The position numbers and the translations under genes are program-made. Positions 39,321 through 48,810 of a DNA stretch of 53,422 nt are shown here, one piece after another (position 1 is the stretch's first letter; every line of letters starts with the position of its first letter). The notes beneath the pieces were generated by a model. That model saw only the letters and a program-made list of their open reading frames with translations, was not told the DNA's origin and ran no database searches. This DNA is from Eubacterium sp. (GTDB lineage Bacteria; Bacillota; Clostridia; Lachnospirales; Lachnospiraceae), in assembly GCA_024692605.1 (NCBI GenBank), contig JAILMQ010000246.1, positions 1-53,422 of the forward strand, written 5' to 3'.

Positions 39321-39345
39321 AAGGGTGTGGTATTACTGCGCCCTT
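39321..39345 (+). terminator. preQ1 riboswitch terminator hairpin
   Basis: aagggtg...cgccctt followed by ttaat; competing antiterminator aatacca (39307-39313) / tggtatt (39328-39334). Confidence 0.8.
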
Positions 39346-39367
39346 TTAATATGTACCACGTATAATC

Positions 39368-39396
39368 AACCCACAGGGGTCTGACCCCAATGGGTT
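39368..39396. repeat. 29-bp palindromic repeat copy E
   Basis: AACCCACAGGGGTCTGACCCCAATGGGTT. Confidence 0.95.
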
Positions 39397-39418
39397 GGTT
39401 GCGGCGAGAGGAGAGAAA

Positions 39419-39838
39419 ATGTTTGTAATAAGTACGAGTTCGGAATTCAATAGTGCGCATTTTTTGAAGGATTATGAGGGAAGATGCGCAAATATTCATG
39501 GACATAAATGGGAAGTGATAATTGAGATTGAATCTGAGGAGATTCAGCAGGAGGGTCAGTGCCGCGGCATGATTGTTGATTTTAATCAGCTGAAGGGCGA
39601 CCTTTTTGAGGAGACTAACAGGCTGGATCATACGCTGATCATTGAGAAGGGAAGTCTGAAGGAAGCAACAATGGCCGCCATGAAGGATGAGGGCTTTGTG
39701 ATAACGGAGCTGGATTTCAGACCGACTGCAGAGAATCTGGCTAAATACTTCTTTGATATTATGTCAATCAAAGGCTATAATGTAAGAAAGGTAGGAGTTT
39801 ATGAGACTCCTAAGAATCAGGCCATATATGAAAAATAA
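39419..39838 (+). CDS. queD: 6-carboxytetrahydropterin synthase
   Basis: Listed from TTG 39395; ATG 39419 follows gagaggagag. SEFNSAHFLKDYEGRCANIHGHKWEV, MIVDFNQLK, LDHTLI, ENLAKYFFD. Confidence 0.95.
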   Translation: MFVISTSSEFNSAHFLKDYEGRCANIHGHKWEVIIEIESEEIQQEGQCRGMIVDFNQLKGDLFEETNRLDHTLIIEKGSLKEATMAAMKDEGFVITELDFRPTAENLAKYFFDIMSIKGYNVRKVGVYETPKNQAIYEK

Positions 39839-40526
39839 TACAGATACTTACAAGGTTGCTGAGAAGTTTGTCAGCATCAATGGTGAGTCCCGGCTGGCAG
39901 GGGAGCTTGCGGTCTTTATAAGACTTCTTGGCTGCAATCTCAACTGTTCATATTGTGACACAGCCTGGGCCATACCCGGGGACGGACCCTGCGAGCTCAT
40001 GAACCTTGATGAGATAATAGAATATGTGGAAGGCACCGGTGTAAAAAATGTAACTATCACCGGAGGTGAGCCCCTGCTCCAGCCCGGCCTCGAGAATCTT
40101 ATCCTGGAACTGATATCCGGAAATCATAAGGTGGAGATCGAGACCAACGGAGCAATCAGTATCAAAGGGCTGCGGGAGATTGCGGATAATTACAGCCTCA
40201 CGTCTCAGCTGTCGGTGACACTGGATTATAAATGTCAAACCAGCGGCATGGAAGAATTCATGCTCCCCGAGAATTATGATTATCTGAGGAAGTACGATAC
40301 TGTAAAGTTTGTGGTGGGAGACAGAACGGACCTGGAAAGAGCAAAAGAGATAATAGAAAGATACCGGCTGGTGGAGCGGGAGATAGCAGTTTATCTCAGT
40401 CCGGTTTTCGGCAGCATTGCTTCTGCAGAAATCGTAGAGTATATGATAGAGCATAAGATGAACGGCGTAAGAAACCAGCTGCAGCAGCATAAATTCATAT
40501 GGGACCCCAATAAACGGGGAGTATAA
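39828..40526 (+). CDS. queE: 7-carboxy-7-deazaguanine synthase (radical SAM)
   Basis: Listed from 39801; ATG 39828 (MKNNTDTYKVAEKFVSINGES). FIRLLGCNLNCSYCDTAWAI, ITGGEPLLQPGLENLI. Confidence 0.95.
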   Translation: MKNNTDTYKVAEKFVSINGESRLAGELAVFIRLLGCNLNCSYCDTAWAIPGDGPCELMNLDEIIEYVEGTGVKNVTITGGEPLLQPGLENLILELISGNHKVEIETNGAISIKGLREIADNYSLTSQLSVTLDYKCQTSGMEEFMLPENYDYLRKYDTVKFVVGDRTDLERAKEIIERYRLVEREIAVYLSPVFGSIASAEIVEYMIEHKMNGVRNQLQQHKFIWDPNKRGV

Positions 40527-40574
40527 TAAAAATTAATATATATTTAATAATCAAAAAAGGAAAATGGTGATAAA

Positions 40575-41177
40575 ATGGCAGTAGATCAGGAAAAAGTAAG
40601 AGAACATATCAGAGGACTTCTGGAGGCAATAGGTGAAGATCCGGACAGAGACGGACTTAAGGAGACTCCCGACAGAGTAGCCCGCATGTACAGCGAGATA
40701 TTCGAGGGAATCCAGTACACCAATGACGAGATAGCGCAGATGTTTAACAAATCCTTCGATGCCCCGGTAAATGGCGACATGGTGCTGGTAAAGGATATTG
40801 AAATCTTCAGTTACTGTGAACATCATATGGCCCTTATGTACGATATGAAGGTGGCAGTTGCGTATATCCCAAGAGACAAGGTAATCGGTCTCAGCAAGAT
40901 CGCAAGAATAGCTGATATGGTGGGAAAGCGTCTTCAGCTTCAGGAGCGTATCGGAAGTGACATCGCATACATTATGGAAAAGGCCACTGAGTCTCCGGAC
41001 GTGGCAGTTATAATCACAGGAAAGCATAGCTGCATGACTGCCAGAGGAATCAAGAACGATACTTCAGTTACATTTACCACAACCTTCAGAGGTGCTTTTT
41101 CTACTGACAGAGATCTGCAGGACAGAGTGCTCAGGCTGATTGAATTCGGAAACAACAAGCATTTGGGAAATGTATAA
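40575..41177 (+). CDS. folE: GTP cyclohydrolase I
   Basis: [66 protein letters not shown]. Confidence 0.96.
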   Translation: MAVDQEKVREHIRGLLEAIGEDPDRDGLKETPDRVARMYSEIFEGIQYTNDEIAQMFNKSFDAPVNGDMVLVKDIEIFSYCEHHMALMYDMKVAVAYIPRDKVIGLSKIARIADMVGKRLQLQERIGSDIAYIMEKATESPDVAVIITGKHSCMTARGIKNDTSVTFTTTFRGAFSTDRDLQDRVLRLIEFGNNKHLGNV

Positions 41178-41228
41178 GCTCCGTTAATTTATATATAGAA
41201 AGACAAGAACGAAGAGGTAAATAAAACC

Positions 41229-41891
41229 ATGAAAAATAAAGAAGAAGCAGTAGTTGTATTCAGCGGCGGACAGGACAGCACCACATGTCTTGCCTGGGCA
41301 ATAAAAAAATATAAAAAAGTTTATGCAGTTTCCTTTGACTATGGCCAGAGACATAAAAAAGAGCTGGAATGTGCTGCCTCCATTGCTAAAAAGATGGGAG
41401 TGGAGCAGGTAGTTCTGAATCTGAAAGAGTTAAATGCACTGGCTCCGAATTCGCTTACAAGAGATGATATCGAAGTGGATAAGGAAGCTCCGGAGGAGGG
41501 AACACCGAACTCCTTCGTAGAGGGAAGAAATCTTCTGTTCCTTACCTATGCCGCAATCTTTGCCAAGACCCACGGAGTTACAGATGTGATAACCGGCGTA
41601 TCCCAGAGTGATTTTTCAGGTTACCCGGACTGCAGGGACATATTTATTAAGTCCCTGAACACTACCCTGAATCTGGCAATGGATTATGAATTCGATCTTA
41701 TAACACCACTGATGTGGATAAACAAAGAAGAAACCTGGGAAATGGCAGATAAGCTGGGAGTTTTTGACCTGGTAAGAAATGAGACACTTACCTGCTACAA
41801 TGGTATAATAGGAGACGGATGCGGTGACTGCCCATCCTGTAAGCTCAGAAAACGAGGATTAGATAATTATCTAAAAAGACGCAATGCATAG
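41229..41891 (+). CDS. queC: 7-cyano-7-deazaguanine synthase
   Basis: [57 protein letters not shown]. Confidence 0.97.
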   Translation: MKNKEEAVVVFSGGQDSTTCLAWAIKKYKKVYAVSFDYGQRHKKELECAASIAKKMGVEQVVLNLKELNALAPNSLTRDDIEVDKEAPEEGTPNSFVEGRNLLFLTYAAIFAKTHGVTDVITGVSQSDFSGYPDCRDIFIKSLNTTLNLAMDYEFDLITPLMWINKEETWEMADKLGVFDLVRNETLTCYNGIIGDGCGDCPSCKLRKRGLDNYLKRRNA

Positions 41892-41906
41892 GAGGGTTTT
41901 CCTGAT

Positions 41907-42824
41907 ATGAAGAAACTTCTTTTTGTAGTAAACCCCAAGGCAGGGAGAAATGTAATCAAAGCCGACCTTATCAACATAGTTGAGATTTTTTCGGATGCAG
42001 GTTACAGCGTTGAAGTATATCCCACAAAGGGGCAGACAGAAACAGAGGAATATCTGTATAAGAACGCTGCAAAGTTCGATCTGGTAGTATGTGCCGGAGG
42101 TGACGGAACACTGGACAATACAGTTGGAGGAATAATGATGCTTGAAAAGAATCTGAAGCGTCGTATTCATCTTGGTTATATTCCATGTGGCAGCACCAAT
42201 GATTATGCCAGAAGTTTAAAAATGAGTCTGGATCCAATTCAGGCTGCAAAGGACATAATGGAAGGTGAGATCTGTCATGTTGACGTAGGAAGACTTGAAG
42301 ATACATTCTTCATATATGTTGCTGCATTTGGACCATTTACCGATATATCATATTCAACCCCACAGAATCTGAAAAATGCACTTGGTCATGCGGCATATGT
42401 TCTTGAGGCAGGAAAGACTCTTTTTAACATGAAGAGTTATAAAATGACCATATGGTTCGATGGGGAAATGGTTGATGGCGAATTCCTATACGGACAGATA
42501 ACCAACTCCCTTTCAATCGGTGGCTTCAATAACATCGGAACAAAGGATATGTCCTTCTCTGACGGACTTTTTGAAACGGTACTTGTGAAGAATCCGGAGA
42601 CACCTGTGGAGTTTCAGCGAATCATTACTTCACTTTTGACGGATGATCTGACGGATGACATGATAGTTTTCAGAAAATCCTCCAGAGTTGTAATTAAAAG
42701 TGAGGAGGAAATCCCTTGGACTGTGGACGGAGAATATGGCGGAAGTTTCAAGACTTCCAGAGTTTCCAATATACAGAAAGCAGTCTCGATTATTCTCAAG
42801 GACAAGAGACCGGTTCTTTCATGA
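41907..42824 (+). CDS. Diacylglycerol/lipid kinase (DagK/YegS family)
   Basis: VVNPKAGRNVIK, VCAGGDGTLDNTVGGIM, GYIPCGSTNDYARSL. Confidence 0.95.
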   Translation: MKKLLFVVNPKAGRNVIKADLINIVEIFSDAGYSVEVYPTKGQTETEEYLYKNAAKFDLVVCAGGDGTLDNTVGGIMMLEKNLKRRIHLGYIPCGSTNDYARSLKMSLDPIQAAKDIMEGEICHVDVGRLEDTFFIYVAAFGPFTDISYSTPQNLKNALGHAAYVLEAGKTLFNMKSYKMTIWFDGEMVDGEFLYGQITNSLSIGGFNNIGTKDMSFSDGLFETVLVKNPETPVEFQRIITSLLTDDLTDDMIVFRKSSRVVIKSEEEIPWTVDGEYGGSFKTSRVSNIQKAVSIILKDKRPVLS

Positions 42825-42886
42825 TTGAAAACTGAGTACTTTTGTTTTATAATGCATTTATCTATGTGCAATTAAGGGAAGAGATT

Positions 42887-44281
42887 ATGAAAGCACAACT
42901 AAGAAAATGTGAGAAACTTATAGTTCTCCTTTTTAAGATAATTTCATATTATCTGATATTCTATATTTTCTACAGATTGTACGCTATTGAAAACTGGCAG
43001 CTGCTTACTCCATCCAGAACGGCTGCAGTCACAACACTTAGTTATCTGATAGCAGGATATCTGTTCTTGAAGATATACGGAGGGTATGATATCGGAAAGA
43101 GAAAGACGAAGCCTATTGTTATCTCTCTTTCACTGGCGGCCGTTATGACGGATATGGTTGCCTATGTTATGCTCTGTGTCATGAATACAAACAAAGCGAA
43201 TAACAGAACCTTTAAACTGGAGCAGCCTTGGCTCCTTCTTGTTGTGTTTGTCGCTCAACTTGTTATTATAAATCTTGTTGTTTACTGGGGACAGTGGATA
43301 TACTTCAAGATACATGATCCCGATAAATGTCTGATCATTACTTCCTCTCAGCGTTCTCTTGAGGAGATAAGCAGATGTGTTAAGAAGTACAGACTTCAGT
43401 ACAAGATATCCAGAAATATCAATTATAAAAATGAGAATCTTAAAAGTATCATTCCTAAATACGATACTATATTTATCTACGATGTCCCAACGAAGGAAAG
43501 AACTGAGATAGTGGAATACTGCTATCAGAATATGAAAAATGTTTACATCAATCCACAGATGGCTGACGTGGTTGAACTTAATGCCCATCATGTACTGCTG
43601 GATGATGTTTCTCTTTTTGAACTTTCATCAATGGGACTTACTGTTGAGCAGAGATTCTTCAAGAGAATCTCAGATATAGTTCTTTCAGTCATAGCTCTGA
43701 TCATTACTTCACCAATTGTTCTTATAGCAGCAATTGCCATAAAGCTGGATGATCATGGTCCGGTATTCTTTAAGCAGAACAGAGCTACCAGAGGGGGAAT
43801 GATATTCTCGGTGTACAAGCTGAGAACCATGAAGGAACATGTGGATAATTATCTGTCCACAGTTAATGATGAACGTGTCACAAAGGTTGGCCGTGTCCTC
43901 AGAAGATTCCGTATCGATGAGATACCTCAGTTTATAAATGTATTAAAGGGCGAGATGTCTGTAGTAGGTCCGAGACCTGAGATGCTTGCCAATATATTTA
44001 ACTATACAAATGATCTGCCGGAGTTTGAGTACAGACTCAGGGTTAAGGCCGGAATTACAGGTTATGCCCAGATCGCAGGTAAATACAATACCTCGCCGAG
44101 AGATAAACTGGTTCTGGACCTGATGTATATAGAGGAATACAGTTTGTGGCTGGACTTCAAGCTTATATTCCAGACATTTATTGTTATATTTAAGAGGGAT
44201 TCTACTGAAGGTTTTGCATCGGAAGCTGATGCAAAGAAGTATGAAAAGTATTACGAGATGATATCTGACGATATTACCTAG
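42887..44281 (+). CDS. Exopolysaccharide polyprenyl-phosphate sugar-1-phosphate transferase
   Basis: N-terminal TM helices; KRISDIVLSVIALIITSPIVLIAAIAIKLDDHGPVFFKQNRATRGGMIFSVYKLRTMKE, RRFRIDEIPQFINVLKGEMSVVGPRPE. Listed from 42842; ATG 42887 likely. Confidence 0.94.
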   Translation: MKAQLRKCEKLIVLLFKIISYYLIFYIFYRLYAIENWQLLTPSRTAAVTTLSYLIAGYLFLKIYGGYDIGKRKTKPIVISLSLAAVMTDMVAYVMLCVMNTNKANNRTFKLEQPWLLLVVFVAQLVIINLVVYWGQWIYFKIHDPDKCLIITSSQRSLEEISRCVKKYRLQYKISRNINYKNENLKSIIPKYDTIFIYDVPTKERTEIVEYCYQNMKNVYINPQMADVVELNAHHVLLDDVSLFELSSMGLTVEQRFFKRISDIVLSVIALIITSPIVLIAAIAIKLDDHGPVFFKQNRATRGGMIFSVYKLRTMKEHVDNYLSTVNDERVTKVGRVLRRFRIDEIPQFINVLKGEMSVVGPRPEMLANIFNYTNDLPEFEYRLRVKAGITGYAQIAGKYNTSPRDKLVLDLMYIEEYSLWLDFKLIFQTFIVIFKRDSTEGFASEADAKKYEKYYEMISDDIT

Positions 44282-44291
44282 GGGGACTTTT

Positions 44292-45266
44292 ATGATCGAC
44301 ATATTACTTGCGACTTATAATGGGGAAAAGTTTATTGATAAGCAGTTAAAATCACTGCTCACACAGGAGTTAAGTGATCCTGAGCAGAAGATGCGGCTTC
44401 TTATCAGAGATGACGGATCTACAGATAATACTATGTCTGTCATAAATAAAAGAATTGATTATTACAAAAGAAAAAGAGAAGATCAGATAGATATAAAGGT
44501 GTTGGAGGATAATGTTCCTACAGGTTCCCCTGCCGGGAACTTTATGAAGCTTCTTGCCATATCCAATGCTGATTATGTAATGTTTTCGGATCAGGATGAT
44601 ATGTGGTACAGAAGAAAGGTAGATGCTACCTATTCTCTGATGAAGAAGAAGGAAGCAAAGTATGGCAAGGATGTACCAATCCTTATTCATACAGATCTCA
44701 GTCTTATGAATGAAGAGGGCAAAAAGATTGCTGACTCCTTCTTTGATTATCAGAAGCTTCCAAAGGAAGATAAGCTCAGCACACTTCTCATTCAGAATAC
44801 CGTCACCGGCTGTACTATGATGCTCAATAGGGCGGCTGCAAATCTGCTGAAGAAGGCTCCGGTTTCGGAAATGGTACTTCTCCATGATCACTATGCTGCA
44901 GTTCTGGTTGCAGCTACGGGATATGTGTTCCTTCTGGATGAGGCACTTATCAGATATAGACAGCATTCGGGAAATGTAGTGGGTGCCCATGCAGCAGACA
45001 GCAGAGAAGAATATAAAAACAGATTCAGTCTGGGAAGAAATAAATTCCTGCAGGATATGGATATGAGTTACAGACAGGCAGGATATATTCTGAAAAGATA
45101 TAAAGACCTGATCAGAAAAAATCATGGGGAAGAATATGTCACCATGATGACTCAGTATTCGGAACTGATAATGGCTGGAAAGCTGGAGAAAATAGAATTC
45201 TTCCAGAAGTACGGTGTATATAAAAACGGTTCAATAAAAAAAGCAGTCCAGATGCTTTGGTGTTAA
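44292..45266 (+). CDS. Family 2 glycosyltransferase
   Basis: IDILLATYNGEKFIDKQLKSLLTQ, IRDDGSTDNT, MFSDQDDMW. Confidence 0.93.
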   Translation: MIDILLATYNGEKFIDKQLKSLLTQELSDPEQKMRLLIRDDGSTDNTMSVINKRIDYYKRKREDQIDIKVLEDNVPTGSPAGNFMKLLAISNADYVMFSDQDDMWYRRKVDATYSLMKKKEAKYGKDVPILIHTDLSLMNEEGKKIADSFFDYQKLPKEDKLSTLLIQNTVTGCTMMLNRAAANLLKKAPVSEMVLLHDHYAAVLVAATGYVFLLDEALIRYRQHSGNVVGAHAADSREEYKNRFSLGRNKFLQDMDMSYRQAGYILKRYKDLIRKNHGEEYVTMMTQYSELIMAGKLEKIEFFQKYGVYKNGSIKKAVQMLWC

Positions 45267-45312
45267 CAGATAGTCCGTTGAACAGTTCCCCGAACTTACC
45301 TAAGGAGATTAT

Positions 45313-46074
45313 ATGAAGGTTACCGGAAGTATTGTTACCTATAACAATATAAGAACCATTGAAAAATGTATTCAGTCGATAATAGAAGAAACAGAAGGTA
45401 AAGCATATGATTTTAAGCTTTACATATATGATAACAGCTCAACTGACGGAACAGTGGAACTTATTGAAAGTAAATTTCCACAGGTAAAGCTTATTAAGGG
45501 TGAAGATAACAGAGGCTTTGGTTACGGACATAATTATATAATAAAAAGAGTAAAGTCCGATCATCATTTTGTTATTAATCCGGACATTGTGATGGACAGC
45601 GATGTTATAGGTGAACTTTCTTCTTATATAGAAAAGGACGAAAGTGTAGGACTAATTACACCAAAGGTTCTTAATCCTGATGGAACTGAACAGTATCTTC
45701 CGAAGTTTGGCCCTTCCATAAAGTATTCCTTTATCGGAAATCTTCCGGGGATGAAGGGTATAAGAAGACAGTACACCAGACAGGATGAGGAGTTTACAGG
45801 ACCTACGGAGATAAAGTTCTGTACCGGTTGTTTTTTCGGAGTGAGAACTTCTTTTATAAAGGAGCTGAAGGGCTTCAGTAACAGATACTTTATGTATTGT
45901 GAGGATTCGGATCTGTCACGAAGAGTACTGAATGAAGGAAAGAGTATTATATTCTACCCTGATGAGCATATATATCATCACTGGAAGAGAGATAATACTC
46001 ATAATATAAAGGGCTTCCTGAGATTTGTTAATTCACTTATCAAATATTTCAATAAATGGGGTTGGGAGTTTTAA
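45313..46074 (+). CDS. Family 2 glycosyltransferase (rhamnosyltransferase-like)
   Basis: GSIVTYNN, YDNSSTDGTVELIES, NRGFGYGHN, INPDI, GCFFGVRTSFIKELKGFSNRYFMYCEDSDLSRRV. Confidence 0.93.
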   Translation: MKVTGSIVTYNNIRTIEKCIQSIIEETEGKAYDFKLYIYDNSSTDGTVELIESKFPQVKLIKGEDNRGFGYGHNYIIKRVKSDHHFVINPDIVMDSDVIGELSSYIEKDESVGLITPKVLNPDGTEQYLPKFGPSIKYSFIGNLPGMKGIRRQYTRQDEEFTGPTEIKFCTGCFFGVRTSFIKELKGFSNRYFMYCEDSDLSRRVLNEGKSIIFYPDEHIYHHWKRDNTHNIKGFLRFVNSLIKYFNKWGWEF

Positions 46075-46721
46075 TGGATATAAAAGGAATGCTAAAAGTT
46101 AATATCATCAATCTGATCCTGCTGGGACTGATTGGCCTTGTATATTATCTGTTTAACAGTATTTTTGAGTTTTCCTTTGGCCTTACCGCAGTGGTTACGG
46201 GACTTCTGGGACTTGCCTGGATAGTTTATACCCTGTATAGCAATTACACCATGTTAAATGTAAATGTTAACCGTGACCATGATATTGACAGTAAGAACTA
46301 TGCCAAGGATGTTCTTAGCAAGCTGTATGCCGCCGGAAAGAGAAATTACTTTATGGAGGAAAGAAACAGACTTGCAAGAGCCTATGAAAGTGTGGTTTCC
46401 CGAAAAGCATACCTTGAGAAAAAGGGTCGGGAAAGAAGAGTTTATGAATTATATGAACTTACTGAGGGACAGATTTTACGTAATATAATCGATTCCACGG
46501 AATATATATCCACCTATGATTATATCTCCGGAAGAGATAATGGCTATCTTACCAAGATGTGTTATGATTCGGAGCTTCTGGTGGATAAGTTTAATAAATT
46601 GATGGAGCTTTCTGTGTCCTACGATGACACAACACTGGGCTATGATACAAAAGAATTAGATGATATGATAGAATCTCTTGAAAAGATGAGAGAATCAGGA
46701 AAAGGAAGGTTAAGAGGATGA
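46074..46721 (+). CDS. Hypothetical membrane protein, two TM plus coiled-coil-like cytoplasmic part
   Basis: Listed from 46056; ATG at 46074 overlaps previous TAA (taatgg). MDIKGMLKVNIINLILLGLIGLVYYLF... Confidence 0.75.
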   Translation: MDIKGMLKVNIINLILLGLIGLVYYLFNSIFEFSFGLTAVVTGLLGLAWIVYTLYSNYTMLNVNVNRDHDIDSKNYAKDVLSKLYAAGKRNYFMEERNRLARAYESVVSRKAYLEKKGRERRVYELYELTEGQILRNIIDSTEYISTYDYISGRDNGYLTKMCYDSELLVDKFNKLMELSVSYDDTTLGYDTKELDDMIESLEKMRESGKGRLRG

Positions 46722-48355
46722 AAAAGAATGCAATAGTTTTTGTTGGTATAGTATTTGTAGTATGTATTCTGGCTATACTTGGTATTGCTGCCATGGTTAA
46801 AGGCCACAAGGATGGCAAGACTACTGATACCATGCTTAAACACATAAAGGTTACAGAAAGTGAGCCGGTGAAAGCATCCATTTCCCTGGATGATAATACA
46901 CTGTTTGATGAGCTCCCTGAGATAACGAAATATCCACTGGTTGTGGATTCGAGTGCTGATGTTAATCTTGAAATCATGACTTCTCCTGAAAAGGCCGGAG
47001 AGAGCTATGAGTCATGGCTCGTGGATGTGGTTATGGATTTCAACAGAGAAAATAATGAAACCAAGAATGGAAAAACCATAGGTATTCAGGTTCGTTCCGT
47101 TTCATCAGGACTTGCAGCTGACTATATCATTTCCCATAAGCATACACCACAGATGTTTAGCCCATCTAATTATCTCTGGGGTGAGTATGTAAATGCCAAT
47201 GGAGGAAATGTAACACTTTTCAACGAACGTCTTGTTGGAAATACTGCAGGACTTCTTATTGACAAGAACAGTGAATATAAAACATTTGAAGAAATCATCA
47301 AGGCAGTTCAGGAAGGTAAGATCAATATCGGATACACTAATCCGCAGGCAAGTTCAACAGGTATGAATCTTCTTCTTTCAATCCTTAAGATGAGCGATGA
47401 TCAGATGTTTAATGATGCGGGAATAGAGGGATTCTCAAAGTTCCAGCAGAATATTCCATTTGTTGCTTATAATACAATGCAGATGAGAGACAGTGCTCAG
47501 AAGGGTACTCTGGATGGTATGATCCTGGAGTATCAGACCTATATAAATGAGCCGAACATTAATAAGTTATATAACTTCATTCCATTTGGTGTAAGACATG
47601 ATAACCCACTTTATGTTGTAAATCAGGATTATCTTAGTGAGGATGAGCTTGAGGGAATCAAGATATTTAATGATTACTGCATGGATTCAAAGAGCCAGGA
47701 TATCGCTACAAAGAAGGGCTTCAATGCAAACGATGATTATAAGACAGAAGTTGCATTTACAGGTTCTGAGGTTAATAAGGCTCTTGAGGTTTATAAGGCA
47801 AACAAGGATAATGGTAAGGATATCATAGCAGTATTCGTTGCGGACTGCAGCGGTAGTATGTATGGTGATCCTATCATCCAGCTTAAGGAATCACTTTCAA
47901 ATGGTATGCAGTATATCAATGAGAATAACTATGTGGGACTTGTAAGTTACAGTGATGATGTTAATATCGAGGTTCCTATTGCTAAGTTTGATATGAATCA
48001 GAAGGCTTATTTCCAGGGCGGAATCAACAGCCTTACAGCCAACGGTTCAACAGCAAGTTATGATGCAGTAGTAGTTGCAATGGATATGATAGAGAAGGCA
48101 AAGGCAGATAAGCCGGACGCAAAGGCTATGATCTTCCTGCTAAGTGATGGATATCAGAATGTAGGTTACAATCTGAACACCATCAAGCCGGCCCTTAAGG
48201 AATCCAATATTCCGGTTTATACAATAAGCTACACATCAGATGCTGATACAAATGCAATGAGAGAGCTGTCAGAGGTAAATGAGGCAGCAACCATCAATGC
48301 CGACAGCGAAGATATCGTTTATAAGATTAAGAGTCTGTTTAATTCACAGATGTAG
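46718..48355 (+). CDS. Substrate-binding-protein-like domain fused to von Willebrand factor A domain
   Basis: N-terminal TM anchor, SBP-like region (LVGNTAGLLIDKNSEYKTFEEIIKAVQEGKINIGYTNPQASSTG), C-term VWA with MIDAS VADCSGSM. Confidence 0.85.
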   Translation: MKKNAIVFVGIVFVVCILAILGIAAMVKGHKDGKTTDTMLKHIKVTESEPVKASISLDDNTLFDELPEITKYPLVVDSSADVNLEIMTSPEKAGESYESWLVDVVMDFNRENNETKNGKTIGIQVRSVSSGLAADYIISHKHTPQMFSPSNYLWGEYVNANGGNVTLFNERLVGNTAGLLIDKNSEYKTFEEIIKAVQEGKINIGYTNPQASSTGMNLLLSILKMSDDQMFNDAGIEGFSKFQQNIPFVAYNTMQMRDSAQKGTLDGMILEYQTYINEPNINKLYNFIPFGVRHDNPLYVVNQDYLSEDELEGIKIFNDYCMDSKSQDIATKKGFNANDDYKTEVAFTGSEVNKALEVYKANKDNGKDIIAVFVADCSGSMYGDPIIQLKESLSNGMQYINENNYVGLVSYSDDVNIEVPIAKFDMNQKAYFQGGINSLTANGSTASYDAVVVAMDMIEKAKADKPDAKAMIFLLSDGYQNVGYNLNTIKPALKESNIPVYTISYTSDADTNAMRELSEVNEAATINADSEDIVYKIKSLFNSQM

Positions 48356-48371
48356 GGGGATACATATATAG

Positions 48372-48408
48372 AAAGCAGGCCATGGGGACTGTCCCTATGG
48401 CCTGCTTT
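48372..48408. terminator. Rho-independent terminator
   Basis: aaagcaggccat-gggga-ctg-tccct-atggcctgcttt near-perfect stem, followed by TTT. Confidence 0.92.
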
Positions 48409-48512
48409 TTTGTGTGGAAAAATAAAAATATATTCAATTAAATAAAACTTTTCCGGGGCTTATTCAGTCTTATATATAGAAAGAGACAAAAAGGGAAAGG
48501 AGGAATAGGACC

Positions 48513-48692
48513 ATGGATAATATACATAATAGCAACAGCCCGCCGGATAACCCCCTGGAAGTTTCTAAAGAAAGGGATGTCTTTGGACTATTCCTTTACC
48601 TTCTGAAAAAAGAAAAAGATGAGTTTACTGTTTCAGCGGAAGAACAGCTGACTAACTACTATAAAATTCTTGAAAGGATTAATGGTACCTAG
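48513..48692 (+). CDS. Small ORF, 59 aa, unknown function
   Basis: RBS aaaggagg then ATG: MDNIHNSNSPPDNPLEVSKERDVFGLFLYLLKKEKDEFTVSAEEQLTNYYKILERINGT*. Just below the size cut-off of the supplied ORF track. Confidence 0.6.
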   Translation: MDNIHNSNSPPDNPLEVSKERDVFGLFLYLLKKEKDEFTVSAEEQLTNYYKILERINGT

Positions 48693-48810
48693 AAAAATAA
48701 AAGATTTACTATTTTAAGATTTTTTCAGAAAACTGTGTTATACTATCTTCTGTAGTGTCAGAAAAGGCTCTGACAAAAAATAATAATATGTTATTAATGA
48801 GGAGAATATT

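Noticed and set aside
33267-39396. Repeats as a CRISPR array
   Set aside because: Copies are kilobases apart with whole genes between them, in mixed orientation, and no cas genes are present.
44370-45125. 251-aa minus-strand ORF inside a glycosyltransferase
   Set aside because: Antisense shadow of a GT2 gene with clear motifs.
48760-48776. TGTCAGAAAAGGCTCTGACA hairpin in the purB leader considered as a riboswitch/attenuator
   Set aside because: Only a 6-bp stem without conserved purine-riboswitch blocks or a T tract; not enough to call.
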